Assembly: GCA_964519885.1 (NCBI GenBank)
Contig: CAZFLX010000015.1
Coordinates: forward strand, 1-53,325
DNA length: 53,325 nt
Source: GCA-002282575 sp964519885
Lineage (GTDB): Bacteria; Pseudomonadota; Gammaproteobacteria; Thiomicrospirales; Thiomicrospiraceae
Reading direction: 5' to 3'
This document shows positions 18,398 through 27,324 of this stretch, one piece after another. The notes beneath the pieces are model-generated. The model saw nothing but the letters and a program-made list of their open reading frames with translations, ran no database searches and was not told the DNA's origin. Positions within the stretch are counted from its first letter, which is position 1; every line of letters begins with the position of its first letter. Position numbers and translations under genes: made by a program.

Positions 18398-20107
18398 CTA
18401 ATTGACATCATTAATCAAGGCGTTATTAATACGGGCATGGGCTCGTAATAATGCTTGATGACGCGCCGAAAAACGTTCAGGTTTAATCAGTTCTATGTCC
18501 CAGATAAAACAACTACCATCAATCCATGCCACCACCGACTGCCAACGTTCTTCGCCAAATAGGTTCACTAATGCCGATACTTGCGTTTCTAGAGATTCGT
18601 TTTGCATCAGGCTTAGGGCTAAATCTAGAGCTTGATATTCGGGTGTGACACGCCCGACTGCGAAGACCTCTGCTAAACTGGCTTGCGCCGCTTCAAAGTC
18701 GCCTAAATACAGCAAGCATCCTAATTTTAATTCGGCTACCGTTAACCAAGACCAAGGCGAACCGGGATCAGCTAATAAACCGATTAGGCTAGCAACACGG
18801 GTATGTGCTGGGTAGCCTTCTTCTTCAAGTAAGGCTAGCAGCTGCTCAAAAGTACGATCTTTATTCCAATCCAGTTTGTTTAACGCCTGGCGTAATACCA
18901 GCCCTCTGTTGGCGTTACCGTCTAGCAAATCACTCATCGGATAAATCTCCGACATGCCTGGCACCACCAAACGCACCACATGCAAGGCTAAACGCTGATG
19001 ATGTTGCCAGTAAACTTGAAATCCTGCCGCTTCAACGGCGGTTAATAGCCCCTGCCACTGTTGTTCGACACTGCCCGTGTTATTGCAAATCGCTGGCGCA
19101 AAATCGGCATTATCCGAGAAAAATCCCAAATGCCAACGACCGCTGGCATCGATAAAATGCATTTCGCAATTTTCTTCACTAGCCACCAGATCGTTATCGG
19201 CTGTGGGGTAATCAAAACCATCACGCTCGTGGACTTGGCGACCTTGCAAGGACTCGGTGAGTGTACGCTCAATCGCCACTTCTAAAATAGGATGCGCACC
19301 AAATGACACAAAACTGCGACCGTCGTCCATATCCGTTAAAATAATGGCAATAACTGGATATTTCCCACCTAAGGAAGCGTCGCGAATATCACAACGAATG
19401 CCCTGAATGGTCAGCTTTTCCATCGCTTCGACCACAGTAGGGAAAGCCAGCCAAACCGACTCGGCCACGCGCGGTAAACACCAGCAATTTTTGAGAATTT
19501 GAATACGCACCCAGCGTTCTAAAATTTCCGACAAGCCTTGCACCGCGGCTTCTAACAGACTATTACCCGCAGCCAGCCCATTGCTGGCATATAAAGAATT
19601 GAGCAAATTAACGGGAAAGTAAACTGGCTCACCACCCGACACTGGCATCAATGGCATAGCAGTAATCACCTCAGCGCCATCTTGCAGCGCCACCAGCTGC
19701 TCGGCTTCAACCTGCTGATTAGGATCGTAAACTGCCCAGAGTTCGGGGGTTAGCACTTGATCTTTAGTAAAGGAATCTAACGCAATACGGCGTTCTTGCG
19801 GATGCATCAAAAAACCGCTCGGTGTCTGCCCTAAATAATAATCGGCGAACAAATAATGCGTGCCTAACCGCTCAATAAACTCACCCATTGCACTCGCTTG
19901 ACAGGCTTTTTCACTAATGCCCTTACCGTTGGCGAACAAAGCTGGACAATCACGCTCTTTCACATGCACCGAATGAATATAAGGCGCAGGGTTCAACCAC
20001 TGCGAAAAATCGAGTTGAAAACCATGACCCGCTAAAGCTGTGCTCATACGCTCAATGCTCGACTCAAGATAATCGGTTTTGCCGGTTAGGTAGGTTTTTG
20101 TTAACAT
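18398..20107 (-). CDS. ycaO: YcaO, RimO accessory factor for S12 beta-methylthiolation
   Basis: The 569-residue protein is close in length to E. coli YcaO. The YcaO ATP-binding core is visible in NGKGISEKACQASAMGEFIERL, ASNGLAAGNSLLEAAVQGLSE-type and ATP-binding VAIERTLTESLQGRQ segments. A C-terminal tetratricopeptide-like region follows from about residue 410. In E. coli this class assists RimO in methylthiolating Asp88 of ribosomal protein S12. No RiPP precursor or other modification enzyme lies nearby, so a role in peptide natural-product synthesis is less likely. Confidence 0.88.
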   Translation of the reverse strand: MLTKTYLTGKTDYLESSIERMSTALAGHGFQLDFSQWLNPAPYIHSVHVKERDCPALFANGKGISEKACQASAMGEFIERLGTHYLFADYYLGQTPSGFLMHPQERRIALDSFTKDQVLTPELWAVYDPNQQVEAEQLVALQDGAEVITAMPLMPVSGGEPVYFPVNLLNSLYASNGLAAGNSLLEAAVQGLSEILERWVRIQILKNCWCLPRVAESVWLAFPTVVEAMEKLTIQGIRCDIRDASLGGKYPVIAIILTDMDDGRSFVSFGAHPILEVAIERTLTESLQGRQVHERDGFDYPTADNDLVASEENCEMHFIDASGRWHLGFFSDNADFAPAICNNTGSVEQQWQGLLTAVEAAGFQVYWQHHQRLALHVVRLVVPGMSEIYPMSDLLDGNANRGLVLRQALNKLDWNKDRTFEQLLALLEEEGYPAHTRVASLIGLLADPGSPWSWLTVAELKLGCLLYLGDFEAAQASLAEVFAVGRVTPEYQALDLALSLMQNESLETQVSALVNLFGEERWQSVVAWIDGSCFIWDIELIKPERFSARHQALLRAHARINNALINDVN

Positions 20108-20166
20108 GACCGATAAATCTCCAAAGTCGGTGGTAAAAACGCGGGATTGCGTTAAATTTAGTGCGT

Positions 20167-20195
20167 ATTATAAATCAAAGCGTGGCTTGGGTTAA
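20167..20195 (-). promoter_or_regulatory. Putative ycaO promoter
   Basis: On the minus strand TTAACC (20195-20190) and TATAAT (20172-20167) are 17 bp apart and read into ycaO. The -35 box overlaps the last codons of the metallopeptidase gene, so ycaO probably has its own promoter separate from the restriction island. Confidence 0.5.
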
Positions 20196-20881
20196 TCACC
20201 CAAAGGATAAGCTGCCAATAAAGCTTTGCGCTCCGACCAGTCGGGCAAGTATTCATTCAGAATCGCCACAAAACGTTCACTATGTTTTCGCTCTAACAAA
20301 TGCGCCAACTCGTGTACCAACACATACTCTAGGCATTCAATCGGTTTTTTCGCCAGTTCTAAATTAATGATGATGCGACCATTTTCAATGGCGCAGCTGC
20401 CCCATTTGGTTTTCATTTTCTGAATGCGCAAATCCTGCACGATCACACCCAATCTTGCTGACCAAAGCGGTAACAACACCGCAAGCTGGCCTTTTAAGGC
20501 TTGCCGATAATAGGCTTCGATCACCTTTAAGCGATTCTCGACACGAGTATCGGGGGTCACATTCAGCTTAAATCGTTGATGACCTACTTCCAGCCGATGC
20601 TTTCCTGCTGTTTCCAGCACTTCTAACCGATAGCGTTTGCCCCACAAATAATGGGTTTCACCACTCACCAGTTCTCGTGCTGACTCTCGCGCCTGCTGTA
20701 AAAAAGCAGCTTGTTGCTTTTTAATCCAAGGAATACGCTTCACCAATGCCATGCGCACGGCAGTATCAGTCATGGCTTCGGGAGCGGTAACACGCAACGC
20801 GCCAGATGGCGGCAACACGCTAATATGTAGGTTTTTAATCGGCTTGCGAATGAACTCAAATGTTAGTTCGCCTATGCGCAC
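20192..20881 (-). CDS. DUF45/YgjP-type zinc metallopeptidase-like protein
   Basis: The 229-residue protein has the zinc motif HELAHLLERKHSERF near the C-terminus (HExxH plus a downstream His/Glu) and the family segments IKNLHISVLPPSGALRVTAP and MKTKWGSCAIENGRIIINLEL. It starts at a GTG that directly abuts the hsdR stop codon, with AGGAG 9 bp upstream inside hsdR, so it is the last gene of the restriction operon. Homologues commonly sit next to type I restriction genes, but their role there is not known. Confidence 0.85.
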   Translation of the reverse strand: MRIGELTFEFIRKPIKNLHISVLPPSGALRVTAPEAMTDTAVRMALVKRIPWIKKQQAAFLQQARESARELVSGETHYLWGKRYRLEVLETAGKHRLEVGHQRFKLNVTPDTRVENRLKVIEAYYRQALKGQLAVLLPLWSARLGVIVQDLRIQKMKTKWGSCAIENGRIIINLELAKKPIECLEYVLVHELAHLLERKHSERFVAILNEYLPDWSERKALLAAYPLGD

Positions 20882-23800
20882 TTAACGATACTCCTGCTGG
20901 GCTTTAATCAGGTTCATCACCTCACCAATATCATGTTCAGCATTGTAACTGGCTAACTCTTCGCGCACAGCATTCGCCAGTTGACGTTCTTTCATGCGGT
21001 CGCCATACCAATCGGCTTGTTTGGTTTGCTTAACGGTAACGTCGAGCTTTAATGCCAAGCCTTCATCATTGTCCAAATTATCGTATAAAGCGCGTTTGGC
21101 TTGGGTGTCTAGACTACTGGGATAACGCCCATCATTAGCACTGGCAGGTTGCAATACTTGTTTAGCCAAATCACGTATTTTGATGAGATACTCTTGATAG
21201 TCTAATGCTTGCTGACGACGCTGCTCAATCAGTTCGTTGAGCAACACCGACATCTGCTCGTAATAACGCGGATTAACCGGATTTTCATCGACAATTTTGC
21301 GGCGCACATTGTTCTCGATGGTTTCTGCCATCGCTTGCTGATTATTGACAATGTCCGATGGCAGTCCTTTTGCCAACTCACCCACGCCTTTCTGCACGAT
21401 GATTTCAAGCAACCCCAAGTCTTCAAAATCCATTAACTGTTCGCTATCATCGGCACGAATATACATATCGAGCAGTTGACGCATGGCAGGCTCGAAGCGT
21501 TTCATGTCCACCAAGTCACCGCTGTTCAGTTTCACTTCATCACGTACCTTTTCATAATGCGCCACTTCATCACGAATGGAATTGATCTGTTGGGCATTGT
21601 AGCCTGCTTGGCTCATTTCATTGGCAATGTTGGCATAGGCACGCAATAGCTTGGCGGTCAGTTGATAAAACGTCAGGCGCAAGGCTTCTTTCTCGGAAGT
21701 ATCAAAAGACTCACCCGACACGCCACAAAAATAAGCGAAATAGTCCGCTTGCGCTCTAGGCGCTTTCACCGGTTCGCATAGGCTTCTTACCTGTTCTAAG
21801 GCTTCGGTTAAGTCTTTGCGTGCTTCCGTTAAGCGGTCTTTCAACAATCCCGCCACGTCGTCTTGATCGTAATCAGCAAAGGCTTCACTGGTGTAGTCGC
21901 TAATGGCTTTATCGAGCGAACGAAACAGGTCTTTGTAATCGACAATATAGCCATAATCCTTGTCATCGCCATCCAGTCGATTAACTCTACAAATGGCTTG
22001 AAACAGGTTATGGTCTGCCATCGGCTTGTCGATATACAAATAGGTTGCCGAGGGCGCATCAAAGCCCGTCAGCAATTTATCGACCACAATGAGTAGGCGC
22101 ATTTGTCCTGGTTCTTTGATGAATTTCTTTTTGACATCGATTTCAAAGGCTTCGACCAGTTTCGCCGCTTCTTCTTCCGACTTGCCAAAATAATTCGCCA
22201 GCATTTTGCGATAGGTGTCGTATTTGAATAGCTTTTCCGTTAACCCCTCACCCGTCTCTTCGCCTTTGATGCTGGTAGCGTTAGGCTGATAACTGGTGAC
22301 AATGGCGCACTTATCGGCAAAGCCATGTTGGGCAAATAAATCGTAGCTTTTACAGGCCTGATAGACACTAGAACAGACCAGCATGGCATTCCCACGACCA
22401 TCCATCAAGCGGGGTTTGGTTTCCATATCGAGCAGAATATCGCCAACAATTTTTTCCAGTCGTGATTTACTCGACAACACCTTTTGCAGCGTGCCCCATT
22501 TTTGCTTAATCTGCATTTTGGCTAGGTTCGACAAGCCGCGCGTTTTCGCTTCAAACCAATCATCGACTTTTTTCTGCGATGTCACTTGCTGATCAATGTC
22601 TCGCGCTTCGTAGCGCAAATCGAGTACCACACCATCATTCACCGCTTCGTCAAACTTATAGGTGTGAATGTAGCGTCCAAAGACTTCAATCGACTTTTGC
22701 TTGTCTTTTTTCAGCAATGGCGTACCGGTAAAACCAATAAACAAGGCTTCTGGCAAGATACTTTTCATCGCCGCGTGCAACCTGCCCGATTGGGTACGGT
22801 GACACTCATCGACAAACACAAACAGATTGCCCTTGGCATGAAAATCGGTTGGGAGTTGTCGCTTCATTTCTTGAATAAAATCGTCCGCCGATTGGCTGTC
22901 GTCTTCATCTTCACCGCCACGACCAAACTTATGCACCAATGAACACAACAACCAAGGCGTGGTGGCATTGAGTTTGGTGATTAAATCCGCACCGCTGCTG
23001 GTACGAACAATCTGCTCTTCAACGCCTGTAAAGACTTTTTCGATTTGTTCATCCAGTTCGGTGCGGTCTGTGACCAATAGCACCCGTGCATCGTGGATAT
23101 TTTCCCGAATCCACTTCGCCAACCACACCATGGTTAAACTTTTACCCGACCCCTGGGTGTGCCAAATAATGCCACCTTCACGGCGGGCAATAAACTGTTT
23201 TGCTGATTGAATACCAAAGTACTGATTGTGACGACAGGTCTTTTTAATCCCCGCGTCGAAAACGATAAAATCGTGAATCAGTTCAAGCAAACGATCTTTA
23301 CGACACACTTGGCTTAAATGATGATCAAGTTTGGTGACTGCGCCTGCCGTATCATCTGCTTCTTTCCATTCCAGATAATGTTTTTCGGGCGTTTCAATCG
23401 TGCCATAACGCAATCCTTGCGAGTCGTTGCCCACCATCACCAACTGCATGCTGGTGAAAAAGTTACGAATAAATTCTTTTTTCTGATTATCAAGATTTTG
23501 GCGAATGCCTTCACCAATCGACACCGACGAGCGTTTCAGCTCTAACACTGCCAATGCGATGCCGTTGACATACAACACAATGTCAGGACGTTTTTTGTTT
23601 TCGCCCTTGACGCTAACTTCTTCGGCAATGGCAAAATCGTTGGCTTCGGGATGCTTCCAGTCAATTAGCCAAACGGTTTGATTTTGTTCGCCAGCGCCAG
23701 CCTTGTCTTTAATGCCATAGCGCAATAACTGGTAAACGGCTTTATTGGCATCGTACAGGGTTTTCCCTTCACCCAAAGCAGCAGCAATATCAAGTTGACG

Positions 23801-23986
23801 CAAAGCCCGACCAATCAGTGCTTCGGCTACCCCGCGCTGTGTTAACCATGCCGTTAAATCGGATTGGCGAATATTGCGGTTATCGGCATCATGCAGATTG
23901 CCAAGGTAGCGGTAGCCTAGCGTTTGTTGAAAATGCGTCACGACTCGATCTTGCGTCGCTCGTTCGCGTTGGCCTATTTGAGTCAT
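20882..23986 (-). CDS. hsdR: Type I restriction enzyme endonuclease/translocase subunit HsdR
   Basis: This protein of about 1034 residues has the N-terminal nuclease signature RPDIVLYVNGIALAVLELKRS (PD-ExK type), the motor Walker A HTQGSGKSLTM, the DEAD-like box FVDECHRTQSG, and the later helicase motifs FTGTPLL and ICRVNRLD. The C-terminal helical part would contact HsdM. ATG 23986 is preferred over TTG 23992 because AAAGG lies 9 bp upstream. HsdR translocates DNA and cuts unmodified sites at a distance. It sits between darG and the metallopeptidase gene. Confidence 0.96.
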   Translation of the reverse strand: MTQIGQRERATQDRVVTHFQQTLGYRYLGNLHDADNRNIRQSDLTAWLTQRGVAEALIGRALRQLDIAAALGEGKTLYDANKAVYQLLRYGIKDKAGAGEQNQTVWLIDWKHPEANDFAIAEEVSVKGENKKRPDIVLYVNGIALAVLELKRSSVSIGEGIRQNLDNQKKEFIRNFFTSMQLVMVGNDSQGLRYGTIETPEKHYLEWKEADDTAGAVTKLDHHLSQVCRKDRLLELIHDFIVFDAGIKKTCRHNQYFGIQSAKQFIARREGGIIWHTQGSGKSLTMVWLAKWIRENIHDARVLLVTDRTELDEQIEKVFTGVEEQIVRTSSGADLITKLNATTPWLLCSLVHKFGRGGEDEDDSQSADDFIQEMKRQLPTDFHAKGNLFVFVDECHRTQSGRLHAAMKSILPEALFIGFTGTPLLKKDKQKSIEVFGRYIHTYKFDEAVNDGVVLDLRYEARDIDQQVTSQKKVDDWFEAKTRGLSNLAKMQIKQKWGTLQKVLSSKSRLEKIVGDILLDMETKPRLMDGRGNAMLVCSSVYQACKSYDLFAQHGFADKCAIVTSYQPNATSIKGEETGEGLTEKLFKYDTYRKMLANYFGKSEEEAAKLVEAFEIDVKKKFIKEPGQMRLLIVVDKLLTGFDAPSATYLYIDKPMADHNLFQAICRVNRLDGDDKDYGYIVDYKDLFRSLDKAISDYTSEAFADYDQDDVAGLLKDRLTEARKDLTEALEQVRSLCEPVKAPRAQADYFAYFCGVSGESFDTSEKEALRLTFYQLTAKLLRAYANIANEMSQAGYNAQQINSIRDEVAHYEKVRDEVKLNSGDLVDMKRFEPAMRQLLDMYIRADDSEQLMDFEDLGLLEIIVQKGVGELAKGLPSDIVNNQQAMAETIENNVRRKIVDENPVNPRYYEQMSVLLNELIEQRRQQALDYQEYLIKIRDLAKQVLQPASANDGRYPSSLDTQAKRALYDNLDNDEGLALKLDVTVKQTKQADWYGDRMKERQLANAVREELASYNAEHDIGEVMNLIKAQQEYR

Positions 23987-24017
23987 TACCAATTGCCTTT
24001 ACTGAAATAATAGGTAG

Positions 24018-25085
24018 TTAGTAGCTAAAACCATTAAGTTTTTGAATGGCAAACTCTAGGCTATTATCACCAAACAGGTTCAGTTTACGGTCTGCCCAAT
24101 GTTTGCCTGCTGGCCATCGCGCTAAACCCGCTTTAACTGATTCGGTTGTTGGCTCACAACCGCCTTCAAGCAATAACCAATCAACAGTTGCTAGCAACTC
24201 CATGCCATAAGGAGATTCAAAACCTTCGATTATTCGTGTCGCTTGATCCAATGCTGGCAAATATTCCTTTGCTTGCGTTTTTAAGTAAAGCTCGACCTGT
24301 TGTTTTTGTTCGTCGTTAAAATAAATCACGTCATCTGGCGTTGCATCAGGGATACGTTTATCAGCGAGCAAATAAGTGCCGTCTAGTCCATTCAATAGAT
24401 GCTTTAGATTTTGTGAATAAGGACCAAACTTATGTGGTTCAAATCTAAATTTTAACTGATTGGGTAGTTGATAAACATTCACCACACGATCTAAAAACCA
24501 AGCCAATTTTTGTACTTCTAACAGGCTACACTCAATGCCTAATACCCAGTAACGACGAATTAATTCTGCAATCATTGCTCGCTCTGGTGTTAGTGCTTTG
24601 ACTCCGTCTTTTTTAGCGACGTTTTGGTATTGTTTGGTGGGTTCATAAATCAAAATCTCAACATCATCCAAATCAGACAAGGCTGAAATAATCCGTTGTT
24701 TCACGACATCCCAATCTAAACCGCCATTGCCAGCGCCAAGGGGCGGAATCGCAATCGATTTGACTTTTTGTTCAATTAAAAATGAACGAAGATCTTGCAA
24801 TCCCTCCTCAATCCACTCAAGGCGAGAATCTGCTTTCCAATGTTGTTTAGTAGGGAAATTGACGATCCATTTAGGGCCAATTAGCGATTCGGTATTGGTC
24901 ACAAACATACGCCCTGTTTGAACTTGGTTGTCTTTACAAGCTTTGGCGTAAAGCTGCATATTCAAAGGAAAGCGTTCTTTAAACATCAAGGCAATACCCT
25001 TACCCATCACACCAACGGTATTGACTGTGTTGACGAGCGCTTCTGCAGAAGCATCTAACAAGTTACCTTGTGTAAAGCGAATCAT
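24018..25085 (-). CDS. darG: DarG-type DNA ADP-ribosylglycohydrolase antitoxin
   Basis: The N-terminal macro domain (about residues 1-150) carries GNLLDASAEALVNTVNTVG, GVMGKGIALMFKERFP and IPPLGAGNGGLDWD, the hallmark ADP-ribose-binding loops of DarG. The C-terminal half, from LTPERAMIAELIRRYW, matches the helical domain by which DarG also binds and blocks DarT. ATG 25085 overlaps the darT stop in an ATGA junction, so the pair is translationally coupled. It lies 31 bp upstream of hsdR, inside the restriction operon. Confidence 0.92.
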   Translation of the reverse strand: MIRFTQGNLLDASAEALVNTVNTVGVMGKGIALMFKERFPLNMQLYAKACKDNQVQTGRMFVTNTESLIGPKWIVNFPTKQHWKADSRLEWIEEGLQDLRSFLIEQKVKSIAIPPLGAGNGGLDWDVVKQRIISALSDLDDVEILIYEPTKQYQNVAKKDGVKALTPERAMIAELIRRYWVLGIECSLLEVQKLAWFLDRVVNVYQLPNQLKFRFEPHKFGPYSQNLKHLLNGLDGTYLLADKRIPDATPDDVIYFNDEQKQQVELYLKTQAKEYLPALDQATRIIEGFESPYGMELLATVDWLLLEGGCEPTTESVKAGLARWPAGKHWADRKLNLFGDNSLEFAIQKLNGFSY

Positions 25086-25732
25086 GAAAAATACCATCCT
25101 TCACGGGCGATCACTTGAATTGACAAGTCGCGTTGCGCTAACCATTGTTCGATCTGTAATTTTACAGCATCGTTATAACAAACGATACCCACCAAGGCAT
25201 CTAATGGGCAATATTGATGCACTAAAGCTTCGGCCTGATAGCGTTCAAACTTTCTAGGATCAGCATCGTCTCGCTTAAAGTCTCTATGTTGTAACAGTGA
25301 CCAATCTACCTTATCCAAATCTTGCAAATCGGTGAAGTAATCTGTCCATTGATAATAGGCATGTCCATTCGTAAAAACAAAGTCTAACCCTAAACTGGCA
25401 ATACGATGCAAGCTAGAGACTAAAATGACAATGTCCTCATTATCACGTTTGCTCACACCTCCTCGACCACTACGAATATTCATCAACATTGGTGAAAAAG
25501 GGGTAAAGTAAAAAGGAACATAATCGTTCAAGTATCCACCCACACCAGCGGGTACAAGATGTTTGGCTCGTTTGTCGGTCAGTTCTGGATTACCAATATG
25601 TACCCATGTATCTGATTTAACATCGCTATTACCTGAATGTAAGCCATGTTCAAAAATCCATGGCAAATTGTCGCGGTGCACGATACGCCAGATAAGGGAT
25701 TTTTGAGGGTTTAAGTCGTTGTAAACTTTCAC
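25082..25732 (-). CDS. darT: DarT-type single-stranded-DNA ADP-ribosyltransferase toxin
   Basis: DarT transfers ADP-ribose from NAD+ to a base in single-stranded DNA and stops replication; the DarTG pair is a known toxin-antitoxin and anti-phage system. The 216-residue protein shows the NAD-binding IWRIVHRDNLPWIFEHGL, VPFYFTPFSPMLMNI and the catalytic glutamate (Glu168) in YQAEALVH. It starts at a GTG (25732) with GAGG 5 bp upstream. The gene is divergent from the small ORF at 25814 and precedes darG. Confidence 0.92.
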   Translation of the reverse strand: MKVYNDLNPQKSLIWRIVHRDNLPWIFEHGLHSGNSDVKSDTWVHIGNPELTDKRAKHLVPAGVGGYLNDYVPFYFTPFSPMLMNIRSGRGGVSKRDNEDIVILVSSLHRIASLGLDFVFTNGHAYYQWTDYFTDLQDLDKVDWSLLQHRDFKRDDADPRKFERYQAEALVHQYCPLDALVGIVCYNDAVKLQIEQWLAQRDLSIQVIAREGWYFS

Positions 25733-25776
25733 ACTAACCTCACTATTCCTGTTAGTTGTTGTCTCAACGCTTCTGT

Positions 25777-25805
25777 TATAATTTGAAAGAAGATATTGAC
25801 AGGAG
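25777..25805 (+). promoter_or_regulatory. Promoter -10 and ribosome binding site for the small divergent ORF
   Basis: A perfect TATAAT lies at 25777-25782 and AGGAG at 25801-25805, 8 bp before the GTG start at 25814. No convincing -35 box is visible. The same AT stretch read on the minus strand gives TATAAC, so it may also serve darT. Confidence 0.45.
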
Positions 25806-25813
25806 TTGTTAAC

Positions 25814-25990
25814 GTGAACGAACCTAAAGCAAGTGTCAAAGCGCCTAAAAAAATTCCGCTTACTCGTTTAATTCGTTCTGTCGCCAGTTCTTCGGCGATT
25901 GAAACCCGTGAAGCGATTGAGGTCATCGAGCTGAAACTTAAAAACCGTAAATCAGTGTTTAACGGTGTGCGTCTCCAGCTTGCGTTATGA
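25814..25990 (+). CDS. Small basic protein, divergent from darT, function unknown
   Basis: This 58-residue frame begins at a GTG with AGGAG 8 bp upstream and a TATAAT about 32 bp upstream. The product is basic and low in aromatic residues, with a lysine-rich start (KAPKKIPLTRLIRSVA) and a probable amphipathic helix (SAIETREAIEVIELKLKNRK). It is the only plus-strand gene in the 11-kb island, lying in the gap between hsdS and darT. I do not recognise a family. It could regulate darTG or the restriction genes, but that is inference from position only. An open frame on the opposite strand covers the same bases but lacks an SD site. Confidence 0.5.
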   Translation: MNEPKASVKAPKKIPLTRLIRSVASSSAIETREAIEVIELKLKNRKSVFNGVRLQLAL

Positions 25991-26046
25991 GTTTGACTGT
26001 TGAAACACATCGCTCATTAGCCTGTTTAAGTGTTTAGATCCTGTAT

Positions 26047-27324
26047 TCACACCAACCTCACTTTCCCCGTTAGCAATACCTGCATCATACCCTGCTTAAT
26101 CTGTTTAGTTTTGTTCAATCGGGTTTCTAGGGCTTGGATTTCCTCGTCCATATCTGAAAGGATGGTTGCAATGGCGGTTTGTTCTTCTAGCGAAGGAAAT
26201 GGAATTTTTATTGAACGAATTATGTCGCCGCTTAAATTTGGTTGACCGCCTTGAGTGTACGTTTCGATAATCTCATCTTTATTTTTGGTAAACCAATAAT
26301 ACAAGTATTCTGATTTATGACAACTTGGAACAACTGCTAATACTGCTTGATTGATTGCAGCATCTATCATACTTATTGCGCATACTCCTGCTGTTGCACC
26401 GTAAAGTGCTATCAAGAATGTGCCTGATTTAACCATCTTGGCTGATGAGTAATACAATCCACTTTCAGTAATACGACCATCTACTTCAAAAATAATTTTC
26501 TTATTTAAATCACTTGATGTAACCCAGAAAATATCGCCACCGTAAAAGCTTTTATTTGAGGTTAATGGCGTCCCCCCTGAATAGGTTTGACAGTTTTGCC
26601 CAATACGTTCCACCCCCCAATCCTCTGGTACTAACCCCAACTCCGTTTGCTGGTAGCCTTTGGCTGTGCCGTCGGGATGATGAGCGAATTGCGGTAAGCG
26701 AGTTTTACCTGTCAGCAGTTGTTGCATGGTGGCGGTTTTGATGGCTTGCTTTTTGGCAATCAGCGACTCAAGCCCTGAAATCAGCGCATCGACATCGGAT
26801 AGCGCAGTGGCAATGGCGGTTTGTTCGGGTTTGTTTCTGGGGTAACAATATTTGGTTTTTTCAAAATCTGTTTTATTTACTAACGGAACAGCCTGCTCGC
26901 CTGCAAGCTCCTTAATTCTATTGGCAATGCTTGTTAGTGCATAATAACTAAACTCTGGACATTCAATATCACTTGGAAAAACAGCATTGATCTGCTGATT
27001 AGAAGTCATTTCTATTGTTGCATAACCTGTTTTACCAATAGTGGAACCAATACAAGTAAACAATGTGCTTCCAGCAGGATATTTTCTCGAAATTAAAAAA
27101 CCTTTAGGCGATAATTTCTTTTCTGTTTCAATAATATACTTCTTATCACCTAAGTCTGCAGGGCTAACAAATAAATAGTCTTGTCCGTAATTGGTAGGGT
27201 CAGCAGTTGGCGGGGTAGATCCAGTTGCAACAACATGACGATCTGAAATAGCCGCAACCTCCCAATCCTCAGGAATCACGCCAATTTCAGTCTGTTTGTA
27301 GCCTTGTGGGATGGGTTGGGTCAT
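26047..27324 (-). CDS. hsdS: Type I restriction enzyme specificity subunit HsdS
   Basis: The 425-residue protein shows the two-fold repeat of HsdS. Target recognition domain 1 opens with YKQTEIGVIPEDWEV and domain 2 with YQQTELGLVPEDWGV. Each is followed by a conserved helical spacer (EQTAIATALSDVDALISGLE; EEQTAIATILSDMDEEIQAL) ending in LLTGK-RL. The two recognition domains differ, so the target is probably bipartite. It overlaps the upstream DUF1016 gene in an ATGA junction. Confidence 0.95.
   Translation of the reverse strand: MTQPIPQGYKQTEIGVIPEDWEVAAISDRHVVATGSTPPTADPTNYGQDYLFVSPADLGDKKYIIETEKKLSPKGFLISRKYPAGSTLFTCIGSTIGKTGYATIEMTSNQQINAVFPSDIECPEFSYYALTSIANRIKELAGEQAVPLVNKTDFEKTKYCYPRNKPEQTAIATALSDVDALISGLESLIAKKQAIKTATMQQLLTGKTRLPQFAHHPDGTAKGYQQTELGLVPEDWGVERIGQNCQTYSGGTPLTSNKSFYGGDIFWVTSSDLNKKIIFEVDGRITESGLYYSSAKMVKSGTFLIALYGATAGVCAISMIDAAINQAVLAVVPSCHKSEYLYYWFTKNKDEIIETYTQGGQPNLSGDIIRSIKIPFPSLEEQTAIATILSDMDEEIQALETRLNKTKQIKQGMMQVLLTGKVRLV

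Noticed and set aside
25796..25801. Perfect TTGACA as a -35 box before the small divergent gene
   Set aside because: A -10 box at proper distance would fall inside the coding region and none is seen; the bases overlap the SD site by chance.
25729..26010. 93-codon open frame on the minus strand between hsdS and darT
   Set aside because: It lies opposite the small plus-strand gene, has no SD site and ends within the darT start region; it is probably a mirror of the real frame.
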